DNA of 24,150 bases from Ruminococcus sp. UBA1394 (lineage in GTDB: Bacteria; Bacillota; Clostridia; Oscillospirales; Ruminococcaceae), in NCBI GenBank assembly GCA_002305725.1, contig DBQM01000035.1, positions 1-24,150 on the forward strand, given 5' to 3'. The notes beneath the pieces are model-generated. The model had not been told where the DNA came from. It was given only the letters and a program-made list of their open reading frames with translations, and ran no database searches. Within the stretch, counting starts at the first letter, position 1; each line of letters opens with the position of its first letter. Shown here piece by piece: positions 1 to 7,235 of this stretch. The position numbers and the translations under genes are program-made.

Positions 1-51
1 ACACATCTATTGTAAACCAACAAAGATTAAGTGTGTGACAAAATACTATCC

Positions 52-80
52 TTGACAGTAAATTGATTTTATGTTACAAT
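52..80 (+). promoter_or_regulatory. Strong sigma-A type promoter
   Basis: TTGACA at 52-57 and TACAAT at 75-80 are separated by exactly 17 bases, a near-consensus housekeeping promoter. Transcription would begin near 87. The first downstream feature is not a gene but a structured stretch ending at a terminator (337-365), so this promoter probably drives a small RNA or an attenuated leader. Confidence 0.75.
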
Positions 81-86
81 AAATAA

Positions 87-366
87 AATATATTGATGAT
101 GTTTTTTGCGTTTATATATGAAAATGTAATATCGGATACTGATTTGAAACTTTTTTAGTTTCCGGGTAAGACGTGCAGGATATAAAATTATTCCTGCTGC
201 TGATACATGGGTTTATTATAATCATAATATGAATATAAAGAAATCCGGAACAGTTTAACAATTCCATTGCAATTTGTCTTTGATACAGAGCAGAAACGGA
301 ACATAAACCCCAATTGATAACTATCAAATAATATAGCGGAGCAGGTTAATATCTGCTCCGTTTTTA
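87..366 (+). ncRNA. Candidate structured small RNA or attenuated leader
   Basis: This is a transcription unit of about 280 nt between a strong promoter and an intrinsic terminator, with no credible reading frame. The longest + strand ORF with an ATG is about 20 codons and lacks a ribosome site. Visible pairings are GAAACT/AGTTTC (146-151 with 157-162), GCAGGA/TCCTGC (175-180 with 192-197), a long-range GGGTTTAT/ATAAACCC (209-216 with 303-310), TTGATA/TATCAA (314-319 with 322-327) and the terminator stem. I do not recognise an RNA family; 6S-like RNA was considered but cannot be shown by eye. Alternatively it is a regulatory leader for the dehydrogenase operon, whose start codon lies 165 nt beyond the terminator. 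The region 366-530 has no gene. Confidence 0.4.
337..365 (+). terminator. Rho-independent terminator
   Basis: CGGAGCAG (337-344) pairs perfectly with CTGCTCCG (353-360) across an 8-nt loop and is followed directly by TTTTT (361-365). It ends the candidate small RNA and insulates the downstream operon. Confidence 0.8.
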
Positions 367-491
367 TGACTGCTTTACCAGAAAATAACGGAAGTTACCA
401 CAGAAAAAATGACTGGTAATATACGAAATTCCTGTAGTGAAAATTACGGTTGTGATTATAAAACGCAAACAAAACTTTAACATTTCTCTGT

Positions 492-497
492 TACAAT
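492..497 (+). promoter_or_regulatory. Possible -10 element for the dehydrogenase operon
   Basis: TACAAT lies 34 bases upstream of the dehydrogenase ATG, at the usual place for a -10 box, but no convincing -35 hexamer is found 16-18 bases before it. If used, the promoter would depend on an activator. Candidate operator repeats (TTACCA/TGGTAA) lie at 375-419. Confidence 0.3.
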
Positions 498-530
498 AGG
501 GAAAATAAGAAATATACCGGAGGAAAAGAA

Positions 531-1541
531 ATGAAATCTGCAATTTATCTGGGTAAAGAAAATATAGAAGTAAGAGATGTTCCAATGCCCGAAGTCAGTG
601 ATAATGATGTCCTTATACGCAATATCTGTTCAAGTATCTGCGGTACGGATGTTGCTGTTTATACTAAGGGAACAGGTACAGGGCATAAGATAACCGCAGG
701 AATGGAGTTCGGTCATGAAACTATTTCCGAGGTATATAAGGTTGGCAGAAACATCACGGAATTCAGAGTGGGGCAGCGTGTTTATCCATACCCTCTTTTT
801 GCAAAAAATGATACTTCCCGTGCAGGGACATTAGGCGGATTTTCCGAATATATTTTAGTCCCCGAAGCAAAACTGAATCACTCTTTGTATTTTATTCCCG
901 AGAATATCAGCAATAAAACAGCCTGCCTGATTGAACCGTTTACCATTGGCTGCCGTGCGGCAAGACGTTCTCTTCCCAAACACGGCGAAAATGCTGTTGT
1001 GTTCGGCTGCGGCACTATAGGTCTTGCTGCGGCTGCAGCACTGAAATATTTTGGTGCAGAAAAGGTAATGATTGCTGATATTTCCGGGTTCAGACTGAAT
1101 ATTGCCAAAAAACTCGGCTTTGAAGTCTGCAACAGTTCCCGTGAAAATCTCTTTGAAAAAGCTATGGAATATTTCGGTGAGGCGAAAGGACTCTCAGGGG
1201 TTACTTTTAATGCTGACATTTTCATAGATGCCGCAGGTGCAGAAAGTATTCTTGATGATTATATGAAATACGGCAAGATTGAAAGCCGGTTTGTTTCGGT
1301 TGCTGTGAATAATGCTCTCCGCCGTCTTGATCTGCTGCACCTTACTTATGCACAGAAAAGTATTATCGGTTCGGGAGGATATACTCCAGAAGACGTATCA
1401 GACGTTCTGAAAATTATGGAGAGCAAAAAATGGGATATTGAGTCAATCATTACTCATGAATTCCCTCTTGACGATATTTCAAAGGCAATTGAAACTGCTT
1501 CAGAGACTGACAGAGCATTTAATGTTATCATAAAATTCTGA
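531..1541 (+). CDS. Zinc-type alcohol/polyol dehydrogenase (MDR superfamily)
   Basis: This 336-residue protein belongs to the medium-chain dehydrogenase family, which oxidises or reduces alcohols, polyols or related metabolites with NAD(P). The N-terminal GroES-like domain carries catalytic-zinc ligands Cys37 (in CGTD), His62-Glu63 (GHE) and Glu135 (IEP). The Rossmann domain has G-C-G-x-x-G at 159-164, with Asp183 at the end of the second strand suggesting NAD preference. The usual structural-zinc lobe with four cysteines near residues 85-105 is absent, which also occurs in some sorbitol-dehydrogenase relatives. The start is set by GGAGG at about 519-523. The regulator gene starts 13 bases after the stop, implying co-transcription. 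The substrate cannot be read from the sequence. Confidence 0.85.
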   Translation: MKSAIYLGKENIEVRDVPMPEVSDNDVLIRNICSSICGTDVAVYTKGTGTGHKITAGMEFGHETISEVYKVGRNITEFRVGQRVYPYPLFAKNDTSRAGTLGGFSEYILVPEAKLNHSLYFIPENISNKTACLIEPFTIGCRAARRSLPKHGENAVVFGCGTIGLAAAAALKYFGAEKVMIADISGFRLNIAKKLGFEVCNSSRENLFEKAMEYFGEAKGLSGVTFNADIFIDAAGAESILDDYMKYGKIESRFVSVAVNNALRRLDLLHLTYAQKSIIGSGGYTPEDVSDVLKIMESKKWDIESIITHEFPLDDISKAIETASETDRAFNVIIKF

Positions 1542-1554
1542 AAGGAAACAAATT

Positions 1555-2226
1555 ATGTTCAAAATACTTGTAGTAGAAGATGATAAGGAATTAAATCACA
1601 CCGTCTGTGCCTTTCTGAATCAGAGCGGATATGATTCGACAGGCTGTCTTAACGCTGAAAGCGCTTATGACGCTATGTATGAAAACGTGTTTGATCTTAT
1701 TGTTTCCGATATTATGATGCCCCGGATTGACGGATTTGAGTTTGCTGAAACAATCCGTTCAATAAACAGCGAAATACCCATTCTGTTTATGACCGCAAGG
1801 GACGATATAGGTTCAAAACAGCGTGGTTTTCGAGCCGGAATCGACGATTATATGGTAAAACCTATTGATCTTGACGAGCTGTTTCTGCGTATCGGGGCAT
1901 TGCTCCGCCGTGCGAAAATCGCTTCAGTCAGAAAGCTTGAAATAGGCAGTTTTTCAATGGACGCAGACGAGCATACCGCATATCTGGGCAAAACAGAAAT
2001 ACCCATGACAATACGGGAATTCAACATTCTCTATAAGCTTCTGTCATATCCGAAAAAGACCTTTACCCGTACTCAGCTTATGGAGGAATTCTGGGACGCA
2101 GATACTGAAACCGCTCCGAGAGCCGTTGATGTTTATATGACAAAGCTGCGAAGCAAGCTTGCGGATTGTAATGACTTTGAAATTGTAACTGTTCATGGAC
2201 TTGGCTATAAGGCGGTGATCAGGTGA
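1555..2226 (+). CDS. OmpR/PhoB-family response regulator
   Basis: A 223-residue DNA-binding response regulator. The receiver domain (1 to about 117) has the acidic pocket Asp9/Asp10, phosphoacceptor Asp52 (in SDIMMP), Thr80 and Lys102 (VKP). The C-terminal winged helix (about 125-223) has the family pattern, ending in VHGLGYK. An AAAGGA site at 1541-1546 precedes the ATG. The stop overlaps the kinase start (GTGA), so the two are translationally coupled. It most likely controls its own operon and/or the membrane proteins downstream; the signal is unknown. Confidence 0.93.
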   Translation: MFKILVVEDDKELNHTVCAFLNQSGYDSTGCLNAESAYDAMYENVFDLIVSDIMMPRIDGFEFAETIRSINSEIPILFMTARDDIGSKQRGFRAGIDDYMVKPIDLDELFLRIGALLRRAKIASVRKLEIGSFSMDADEHTAYLGKTEIPMTIREFNILYKLLSYPKKTFTRTQLMEEFWDADTETAPRAVDVYMTKLRSKLADCNDFEIVTVHGLGYKAVIR

Positions 2227-3302
2227 AAAAAGTTCTGAGAATGATAAGCAGTTTTATTATGTTTTTCTTTCTTGTTGCATTTACAACGACCTGCTGTATG
2301 ACGCTGTTTGTATCAACCTTTACAGAAACACTTGGAATAACTCTTAATGGCGAAAATCTTGATTCTGCTGCAAAAATCACCTTTCTGAATGTTATTTTTC
2401 TGAGTGTGATTTATTGCGTGATTGACGCTGTCCGTCGAAAAATCAGAGTAGAACGTCCTGTTAAGCGAATTACCGAATCAGCTGAAAAAATTACAAAAGG
2501 TGACTTTTCAGTCCGGATTGAAAAGGACAGCTTAGCCACAGACGGTAATTTCGGCAGAATAATCGACTGCTTCAACCAAATGGCACAGGAACTTGGAAGT
2601 GTTGAAACGCTGCGCACCGACTTTATTGCAAATGTTTCTCATGAACTGAAAACACCTCTTGCGGTAATTCAGAACTATGGAACAATGCTTCAGTCTCCCG
2701 GACTGCCTGAGGATAAGCGGATTGAATACGCAAAAGGTATAACCTGCAATTCACGCAGACTTGCAAGTCTTATCACAAATATTCTCAGACTGAACAAGCT
2801 TGAAAATCAGCAGATTTTCCCTGAGTGCGAAAACTATGATTTGAGTGAACAGCTCTGTGAAAGTCTTCTGCAGTTTGAGGAAATATGGGAGCAGAAAAAT
2901 ATCGGCATTGAAACGGAAATTGAAGACAGCATATTCATAAAATCCGATAAAGAACTGCTCGGGCTTGTCTGGAGCAATCTGCTTTCCAACGCCTTTAAAT
3001 TTACTGATAGCGGCGGTAAGGTCTCGGTTTTACTGACAGCCGACAACGAAAATGCTATAGTAGAAATCACCGATACCGGCTGTGGTTTCGGCAGAGAAAC
3101 GGGTCAGCACATTTTTGAAAAGTTCTATCAGGGCGATACATCCCATGCAACAAGAGGAAACGGTCTTGGGCTTGCTCTTGTAAAACGTGTTGTGGATATT
3201 ATGCAGGGGAACATCAGCGTTATGAGCGAGGTCGGAAAAGGCAGTACGTTTAAGGTGACCCTGAAAAGAGGTGACAGCGTTGAAACGGGTAAATGCGATT
3301 AA
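2223..3302 (+). CDS. Membrane sensor histidine kinase
   Basis: A 359-residue HisKA-type kinase, partner of the preceding regulator. Transmembrane segments lie at about 7-32 and 53-70 with only about 20 residues outside the membrane, so it has almost no extracellular sensing domain. A HAMP linker (about 71-125) leads to the phosphoacceptor helix with His140 in SHELKTPL. The ATPase domain shows an N box (NLLSNAFKFT), G1 box (DTGCGFG), F box (FEKFYQGD) and G2 box (GNGLGLAL). The start is GTG, overlapping the regulator stop. A kinase with so short a loop usually senses through the membrane or a partner protein, and the membrane proteins that follow could be such partners (inference). Confidence 0.93.
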   Translation: MKKVLRMISSFIMFFFLVAFTTTCCMTLFVSTFTETLGITLNGENLDSAAKITFLNVIFLSVIYCVIDAVRRKIRVERPVKRITESAEKITKGDFSVRIEKDSLATDGNFGRIIDCFNQMAQELGSVETLRTDFIANVSHELKTPLAVIQNYGTMLQSPGLPEDKRIEYAKGITCNSRRLASLITNILRLNKLENQQIFPECENYDLSEQLCESLLQFEEIWEQKNIGIETEIEDSIFIKSDKELLGLVWSNLLSNAFKFTDSGGKVSVLLTADNENAIVEITDTGCGFGRETGQHIFEKFYQGDTSHATRGNGLGLALVKRVVDIMQGNISVMSEVGKGSTFKVTLKRGDSVETGKCD

Positions 3303-4179
3303 ATTCCTGTATCCGCCTGTTTGGGTAATGACTCTGCTGACGCCGTTATGCACAGCGGGACTTGTTTTGATTTTCCTCTTCGGCTATGAGGAACACCCTC
3401 TTTCATGTACCGTTTATGCGCTGTCTTTTTATACTCTTGGCGTTATCGTTCTGAGGTGTGTCAGAATTGTACCTGCACACTATAAATCAGCAAAAGAAAA
3501 GGTTTATTCAAATCCACTCGGCAATCGTTTCATGACGGATATGCCGTTCAGAACACACGTTACGCTGTACAGTTCTCTTATAGTGAATCTTTTTTATGCT
3601 GCAGTAAATGCAGTTTCGGGAGTGCTGCATAAGTCAGTATGGTTCAGCGTTCTGGCACTGTATTATACGATTCTGGCGGTTATGAGATTTCTGCTTGTGC
3701 GTTTTGCAAATCGTTTTGGAATCGGCAGAAATCGCTTTAAGGAACTTAGGCGTTCAAAACTTTGCGGTTTTATTCTGCTGACAGTAAACCTTTCGCTGTC
3801 AGGTGCAGTACTTATGATGGTATACAGAAACAAGGGATTTGAATACCATGGAATGATGATTTATGTTATGGCAGCATACACTTTTTATATTACTGTGCTA
3901 TCTGTAATTAATCTTATGAAATACCGCAAGCTCGGAAGTCCTGTAATGACAATGGCGAAAATAATAAATATGGCTGCGGCGCTTGTTTCGATGCTCTCTC
4001 TGCAAACGGCAATGCTGTCTGAGTTTGGTGCCGGAATGTCAAGGGCAGACAAACGGTTTATGATAATCATGACAGGCGCAGGAGTCAGTGTTATTATTGT
4101 TACAATGGCAGTTTACAGAATTGTGAAAAATTCAATAGAAATACAAAAAATAATGAAAGGAATCAGGAATGGAAAATAA
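3280..4179 (+). CDS. Uncharacterised multi-span membrane protein
   Basis: About 299 residues with roughly eight hydrophobic segments and no domain I recognise. I chose the TTG at 3280 because AGAGGTGA (3267-3274) sits 5 bases before it; a GTG at 3271 is in frame but has no good ribosome site. Both starts overlap the kinase end, so translation is coupled to the two-component system. The C-terminus is short and basic. The position suggests a sensor partner or output of the upstream kinase/regulator pair, but function is not assignable from the sequence. The next gene starts 11 bases before this stop codon ends. Confidence 0.75.
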   Translation: MKRVNAIKFLYPPVWVMTLLTPLCTAGLVLIFLFGYEEHPLSCTVYALSFYTLGVIVLRCVRIVPAHYKSAKEKVYSNPLGNRFMTDMPFRTHVTLYSSLIVNLFYAAVNAVSGVLHKSVWFSVLALYYTILAVMRFLLVRFANRFGIGRNRFKELRRSKLCGFILLTVNLSLSGAVLMMVYRNKGFEYHGMMIYVMAAYTFYITVLSVINLMKYRKLGSPVMTMAKIINMAAALVSMLSLQTAMLSEFGAGMSRADKRFMIIMTGAGVSVIIVTMAVYRIVKNSIEIQKIMKGIRNGK

Positions 4180-4540
4180 GGAAACTTTCTGTTACACTTA
4201 TTCTGCAAATCAGCAGGAGGAAATAAAAAAAATTCGTGAAAAATACGTTCCCAAAGAAACGGATAAAATGGAACAGCTCCGCCGTCTTGACAGGAGCGTA
4301 ACGCAGAAAGGTACGGCAATTTCACTTGCCGCAGGAATCGTCGGAGCGATACTGCTCGGTATAGGAATGTGCTGTACAATGGTCTGGGCGGACAGATTTT
4401 TCGTTCCCGGAATAATTGTCGGCATTATCGGAATTGCAGTTTTATCAGCGTCTTATCCGATTTACAATTACATTATAAAGAAGGAGCGTGAGAAAATTGC
4501 TCCTGAGATTATTCGGCTTACTGATGAACTTATGAAATGA
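4169..4540 (+). CDS. Small two-span membrane protein, paralogue of 4770-5150
   Basis: A 123-residue protein with a charged N-terminal region (about 1-45, including IREKYVP and LRRLD), two hydrophobic spans (about 52-72 and 78-100) with a short loop, and a charged C-terminal helix. AAAGGA (about 4156-4161) precedes the ATG, which overlaps the previous gene by 11 bases. The same layout and many of the same residues recur in the 126-residue protein on the opposite strand at 4770-5150. Similar small proteins occur in many Clostridia next to two-component systems, but I know no established function. It ends at a shared convergent terminator. Confidence 0.78.
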   Translation: MENKETFCYTYSANQQEEIKKIREKYVPKETDKMEQLRRLDRSVTQKGTAISLAAGIVGAILLGIGMCCTMVWADRFFVPGIIVGIIGIAVLSASYPIYNYIIKKEREKIAPEIIRLTDELMK

Positions 4541-4573
4541 AAAAAACACCCTGTACCAAATCGGTACAGGGTG
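4541..4573. terminator. Bidirectional terminator between convergent units
   Basis: A perfect 11-bp stem, CACCCTGTACC (4547-4557) with GGTACAGGGTG (4563-4573), has a 5-nt loop. The six A residues at 4541-4546 become a U-tract for transcripts on the minus strand, so termination is strongest for the 5150-to-4580 unit. On the plus strand the downstream sequence is less U-rich. Confidence 0.8.
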
Positions 4574-4579
4574 ATGCCT

Positions 4580-4768
4580 TTATTTATGATTTTTCAGCCT
4601 CTCTTTGGCATCTTCAATACTCTCTCCGTCTTTTGTCAGAAAGCTGTCAACAAATTTGTCCTCGATTTTTGTGTAGCCGGATACAACAGCGTTTTCAATT
4701 TTCCTGTATCCGCCCACAACGGCATTCTCAATTTTCCTGTTTGCCTGTACAATCTTTAATTTAGCCAT
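4580..4768 (-). CDS. Small protein made of 11-residue repeats
   Basis: This 62-residue protein has no signal peptide or hydrophobic span. Its core is three consecutive 11-residue units, NRKIENAVVGG, YRKIENAVVSG and YTKIEDKFVDS, each with KIE followed by paired hydrophobic residues. Such hendecad repeats usually make amphipathic helices that lie on membranes or form coiled coils. A charged tail follows. The start is firm: GGAGGG lies 8 bases upstream, inside the end of the preceding gene, with only one base between that gene's stop and this ATG. Similar short proteins are widespread in Firmicutes without a proven role. The + strand frames over this segment are its shadow. Confidence 0.78.
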   Translation of the reverse strand: MAKLKIVQANRKIENAVVGGYRKIENAVVSGYTKIEDKFVDSFLTKDGESIEDAKERLKNHK

Positions 4769-4769
4769 A

Positions 4770-5150
4770 TCAGTTTCCCTCCTTAGTCATTATCTTTTCG
4801 CTCAGACTTAAAATACGGTCAGCGTATTTTTTCCTGCGTGAAGAAAGAATTTTCCTGTAGACAGGGAAATTCAATATAGCAATAAGAAGACCTGCTATGC
4901 CAACTGCAATTCCGACCGGCATTGGATTTTTAATTCCCAGCTGTGTACTGATATCTGTCATAACAAGGCTCATTCCTGCACCCATAATGATTGCACCGAT
5001 ACTGCCGGAGACATAACCGAAAACGGCTGCAGGGCGTTTTACCTTTGTGTCAAGACTCCGCAGCAGATCGAGATCTTTCTGAGTGTTGTCCTTTTCCATA
5101 TACTGTGTGCGGATTTTCTGTGCAATAAAATTCTGGTCATTTCTGTTCAT
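4770..5150 (-). CDS. Small two-span membrane protein, paralogue of 4169-4540
   Basis: A 126-residue protein with a charged N-terminus (IRTQYMEKD, LLRSLD), two hydrophobic spans (about 46-66 and 77-97), then a basic helical tail. It aligns along its length with the protein at 4169-4540: IR-x-x-Y, L-x-x-L-x-x-LD, the first span with GAI-[IL]-[ML]-G-x-G-M, G-I-x-G-I-A in the second span, and P-[VI]-Y at its end. GGAGG (about 5157-5161) sets the start. It is the first gene of a two-gene minus-strand unit. Function unknown. Confidence 0.78.
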   Translation of the reverse strand: MNRNDQNFIAQKIRTQYMEKDNTQKDLDLLRSLDTKVKRPAAVFGYVSGSIGAIIMGAGMSLVMTDISTQLGIKNPMPVGIAVGIAGLLIAILNFPVYRKILSSRRKKYADRILSLSEKIMTKEGN

Positions 5151-5191
5151 AATGTACCTCCGTTGAATTGGTTTTCTTTTATTGTGGTTTC

Positions 5192-5197
5192 ATTATA
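5192..5197 (-). promoter_or_regulatory. Possible -10 box for the 5150-4580 unit
   Basis: TATAAT read on the minus strand lies 42 bases upstream of the ATG at 5150. No good -35 is seen at 17 bases (a TTGCAA lies too close, at 12 bases). Confidence 0.35.
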
Positions 5198-5274
5198 AAC
5201 TAACCATATTTGCAAGATGTTTTTGAAATGTTTGAGAAATGTTAAAACAGCACAGGAATTTTCACTTTTTTATA

Positions 5275-6987
5275 TTAAGATATCTTGACGAGGGAAATAT
5301 TTGAAAGTGTTACATTATAATAGTCCTTTCCGCCAAGCTGAAAAATAACCGATGCAGCTGTATCATCGGAATCTGCGGTAAATTCAGCTGAAAAATGGTT
5401 CTTTTCTGATACTGCGTCAACTTCACTTTCAAAATATACTTTTCCGTCCGAACCGGTCACCAGAACAGGCAATGAAGCGTCTACTGTGGAGGTATAGTCA
5501 AATTCCAGACGATATCCGCCGCCGTTTTTCAGACTGATTCCGGAAATAACTGCTTCAATTGCGTCTGCTGATTCTCCTCCGGTAACCATATTTATCCAGA
5601 AAGATTTGTCATAACCTACATAAGATGCGGCATTTCCGCCCTTATCAGGGTCAATATTAAGAATGTACTCTGCGTCAGCAGCCATGTCAAGACCTATCTG
5701 GTCAGACTCCATACCCAGAGCCTGACAGATCTTATCAGCAAGAACATAAGCGCTTTTCTGCTGGGTTACTGCCGAAGGATGCCAGTCAGAACCGATTCCG
5801 TCCGCCTGATTCTGAACCGCAGATTTATAGCACATGATACGGCTGTCGTTCTGAGAAGTGCTGTACTGCTCTACTGCGACCTCGACATATTCATAAAGCT
5901 CATCACCCATAGTTCCGAGTGTACATATTATATATGCGTCGGGATTTTTCTCACGCACAGTTTTAAGAAAATCAGCATATCCTTCGACAAATTCAGGTGA
6001 ACGGTTTTCCGTATCCTTGCTTACATAGCTTGAATCATTTGTACCGAGATTGATAACTACAACATCATTGGAATGATCATCAAAGTTCCAGGCTGACGCA
6101 TAATCTGAAAGCTTGCCTGTAAGTTCATAACAGTCCGGAATAAGACTGTCAGTATTTTTCTCGCCGGAGGTATAGCCTGATATTATTCCGTGACCGCTGT
6201 AGGAAACTGCGCTGTAGTCTGCGTTAAGCTTCTGAGCGGTCAGATAAGCATAGGACTTCATGAAATTTTCTGTTGTGGTTTTGAATGATTCAGAGCTTGA
6301 AAGTCCCTCAACGCCGTAAGCACAGGTTATTGAGTCGCCTATAAATTCAATTGAAAGCTCCTTCTTCGGTTCCGGGACTACAGGAACAGTATAATCAGAT
6401 GTGACAGAAATACTTTTCACTCCGACAGCACCGTTCATAGCTTCTGAAAGGTGGATAATCTTTATTTTGGCTGTTCTGACTGTTTCTTGGTCAAACAGAG
6501 TCAGTGTTTTTTCATCGGAACTCATTACAGAGTCCTCAATTATTTCACCGTCCACCAGAACTGCATAACGTGAGCGATAATTTTCATCGTTATTGATGCT
6601 GCTGTCACCTGCAAGAGTGATTTCCGCAGATTTTCCAGTAACAGTAAACTCAGCTGCCGAACCGCTTTGAACGAGCCATGTTGTATCATTGCTGATAAGT
6701 GTTCTTCCTGTGAGTTTGACATACTCTTCAGTTGCAGGAAAACTTTTTGTGACAAATTCTTTTGAAGACAAAAGAAATCTTCTCAGAGCACACATATCAA
6801 AAACGTTTATCTTACCGTCGCCGTTTACGTCATCTGTATCGGTTAATTCTGAAACTCCCAGAAGGGAATCACGCAGATGAAACAAATCAGATGCGGAATA
6901 ATCTGCTGCCAGACAGGAAAATGTATTCAAAAACGAAACTGACAGAGATGCCGAAGCGGTAAGGGCAATGATTTTTCTGCTTATCAT
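5275..6987 (-). CDS. Secreted dockerin-bearing carbohydrate esterase (CE2-like, SGNH)
   Basis: A 570-residue secreted enzyme that probably removes acetyl groups from plant polysaccharides such as xylan or mannan. It has a signal peptide (1 to about 27), a shortened dockerin at about 29-75, a beta-sandwich at about 90-200 resembling the N-terminal domain of CE2 esterases, and an SGNH hydrolase domain at about 210-425. Catalytic signatures are Ser219 in GDSI, Gly315/Asn317 in GTND and Asp401/His403 in DWHP. A C-terminal domain (about 430-570) looks like an all-beta carbohydrate-binding module. The dockerin's second half has a complete calcium loop (DVNGDGKINVFD), but only the helix of the first half remains, right after the signal cleavage site. 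GGAG lies just upstream of the ATG. The CE2 label rests on architecture; a generic GDSL esterase is the alternative. Confidence 0.85.
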   Translation of the reverse strand: MISRKIIALTASASLSVSFLNTFSCLAADYSASDLFHLRDSLLGVSELTDTDDVNGDGKINVFDMCALRRFLLSSKEFVTKSFPATEEYVKLTGRTLISNDTTWLVQSGSAAEFTVTGKSAEITLAGDSSINNDENYRSRYAVLVDGEIIEDSVMSSDEKTLTLFDQETVRTAKIKIIHLSEAMNGAVGVKSISVTSDYTVPVVPEPKKELSIEFIGDSITCAYGVEGLSSSESFKTTTENFMKSYAYLTAQKLNADYSAVSYSGHGIISGYTSGEKNTDSLIPDCYELTGKLSDYASAWNFDDHSNDVVVINLGTNDSSYVSKDTENRSPEFVEGYADFLKTVREKNPDAYIICTLGTMGDELYEYVEVAVEQYSTSQNDSRIMCYKSAVQNQADGIGSDWHPSAVTQQKSAYVLADKICQALGMESDQIGLDMAADAEYILNIDPDKGGNAASYVGYDKSFWINMVTGGESADAIEAVISGISLKNGGGYRLEFDYTSTVDASLPVLVTGSDGKVYFESEVDAVSEKNHFSAEFTADSDDTAASVIFQLGGKDYYNVTLSNISLVKIS

Positions 6988-7036
6988 ACTAACTCTCCTT
7001 TTTTATATTTTTGGGTGTAAAACCGTTCAGGACTGA

Positions 7037-7078
7037 TTTGGTATACACGACCTGCCTAAAACAGGCATTATCACCAAA
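7037..7078 (-). promoter_or_regulatory. Nested stem in the esterase 5' leader
   Basis: In the minus-strand transcript TTTGGT and ACCAAA (7073-7078 and 7037-7042) can close a stem around an inner hairpin TGCCT-5 nt-AGGCA (7063-7067 and 7053-7057). It lies inside a leader of about 120 nt. I recognise no riboswitch class; it could be a regulatory or stabilising structure. Confidence 0.35.
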
Positions 7079-7110
7079 AAGATTTCTCAAAAGTAAATTT
7101 TATTATTTAC

Positions 7111-7139
7111 ATTCTATCATATACTATGAAATTAGTCAA
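7111..7139 (-). promoter_or_regulatory. Promoter of the esterase gene
   Basis: Read on the minus strand, TTGACT (7134-7139) and TAGAAT (7111-7116) are 17 bases apart. The transcript would start near 7104, giving a leader of roughly 117 nt before the ATG at 6987. Confidence 0.65.
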
Positions 7140-7157
7140 GATAAGAAAAATGCCGCT

Positions 7158-7215
7158 TTTGCATGAATAAAGCTGTCAGTACTGAACTTGACTCTCAGAT
7201 GCCGTATCATGCAAA
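7158..7215. repeat. Inverted repeat and palindrome upstream of the 7334 operon
   Basis: TTTGCATGA (7158-7166) and TCATGCAAA (7207-7215) form a perfect 9-bp inverted repeat. Between them is the palindrome TCAGTACTGA (7176-7185). The right arm ends 20 bases before the -35 of the regulator promoter. This could be an operator region shared by the two divergent promoters; the binding protein is unknown. Confidence 0.4.
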
Positions 7216-7235
7216 GAAATTATTGTGTCAGAGAA

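Noticed and set aside
112..327. Minus-strand 71-codon open frame in the left leader
   Set aside because: It overlaps the candidate structured RNA, has no ribosome site and random-looking composition.
87..366. 6S RNA or a known riboswitch
   Set aside because: The 5' and 3' ends do not form an obvious long closing stem, and no known riboswitch core could be recognised by eye.
4537..4764. Plus-strand frames at 4537-4764 and 4571-4759
   Set aside because: Both are antisense to the 62-residue repeat protein, which has a strong ribosome site and internal repeats.
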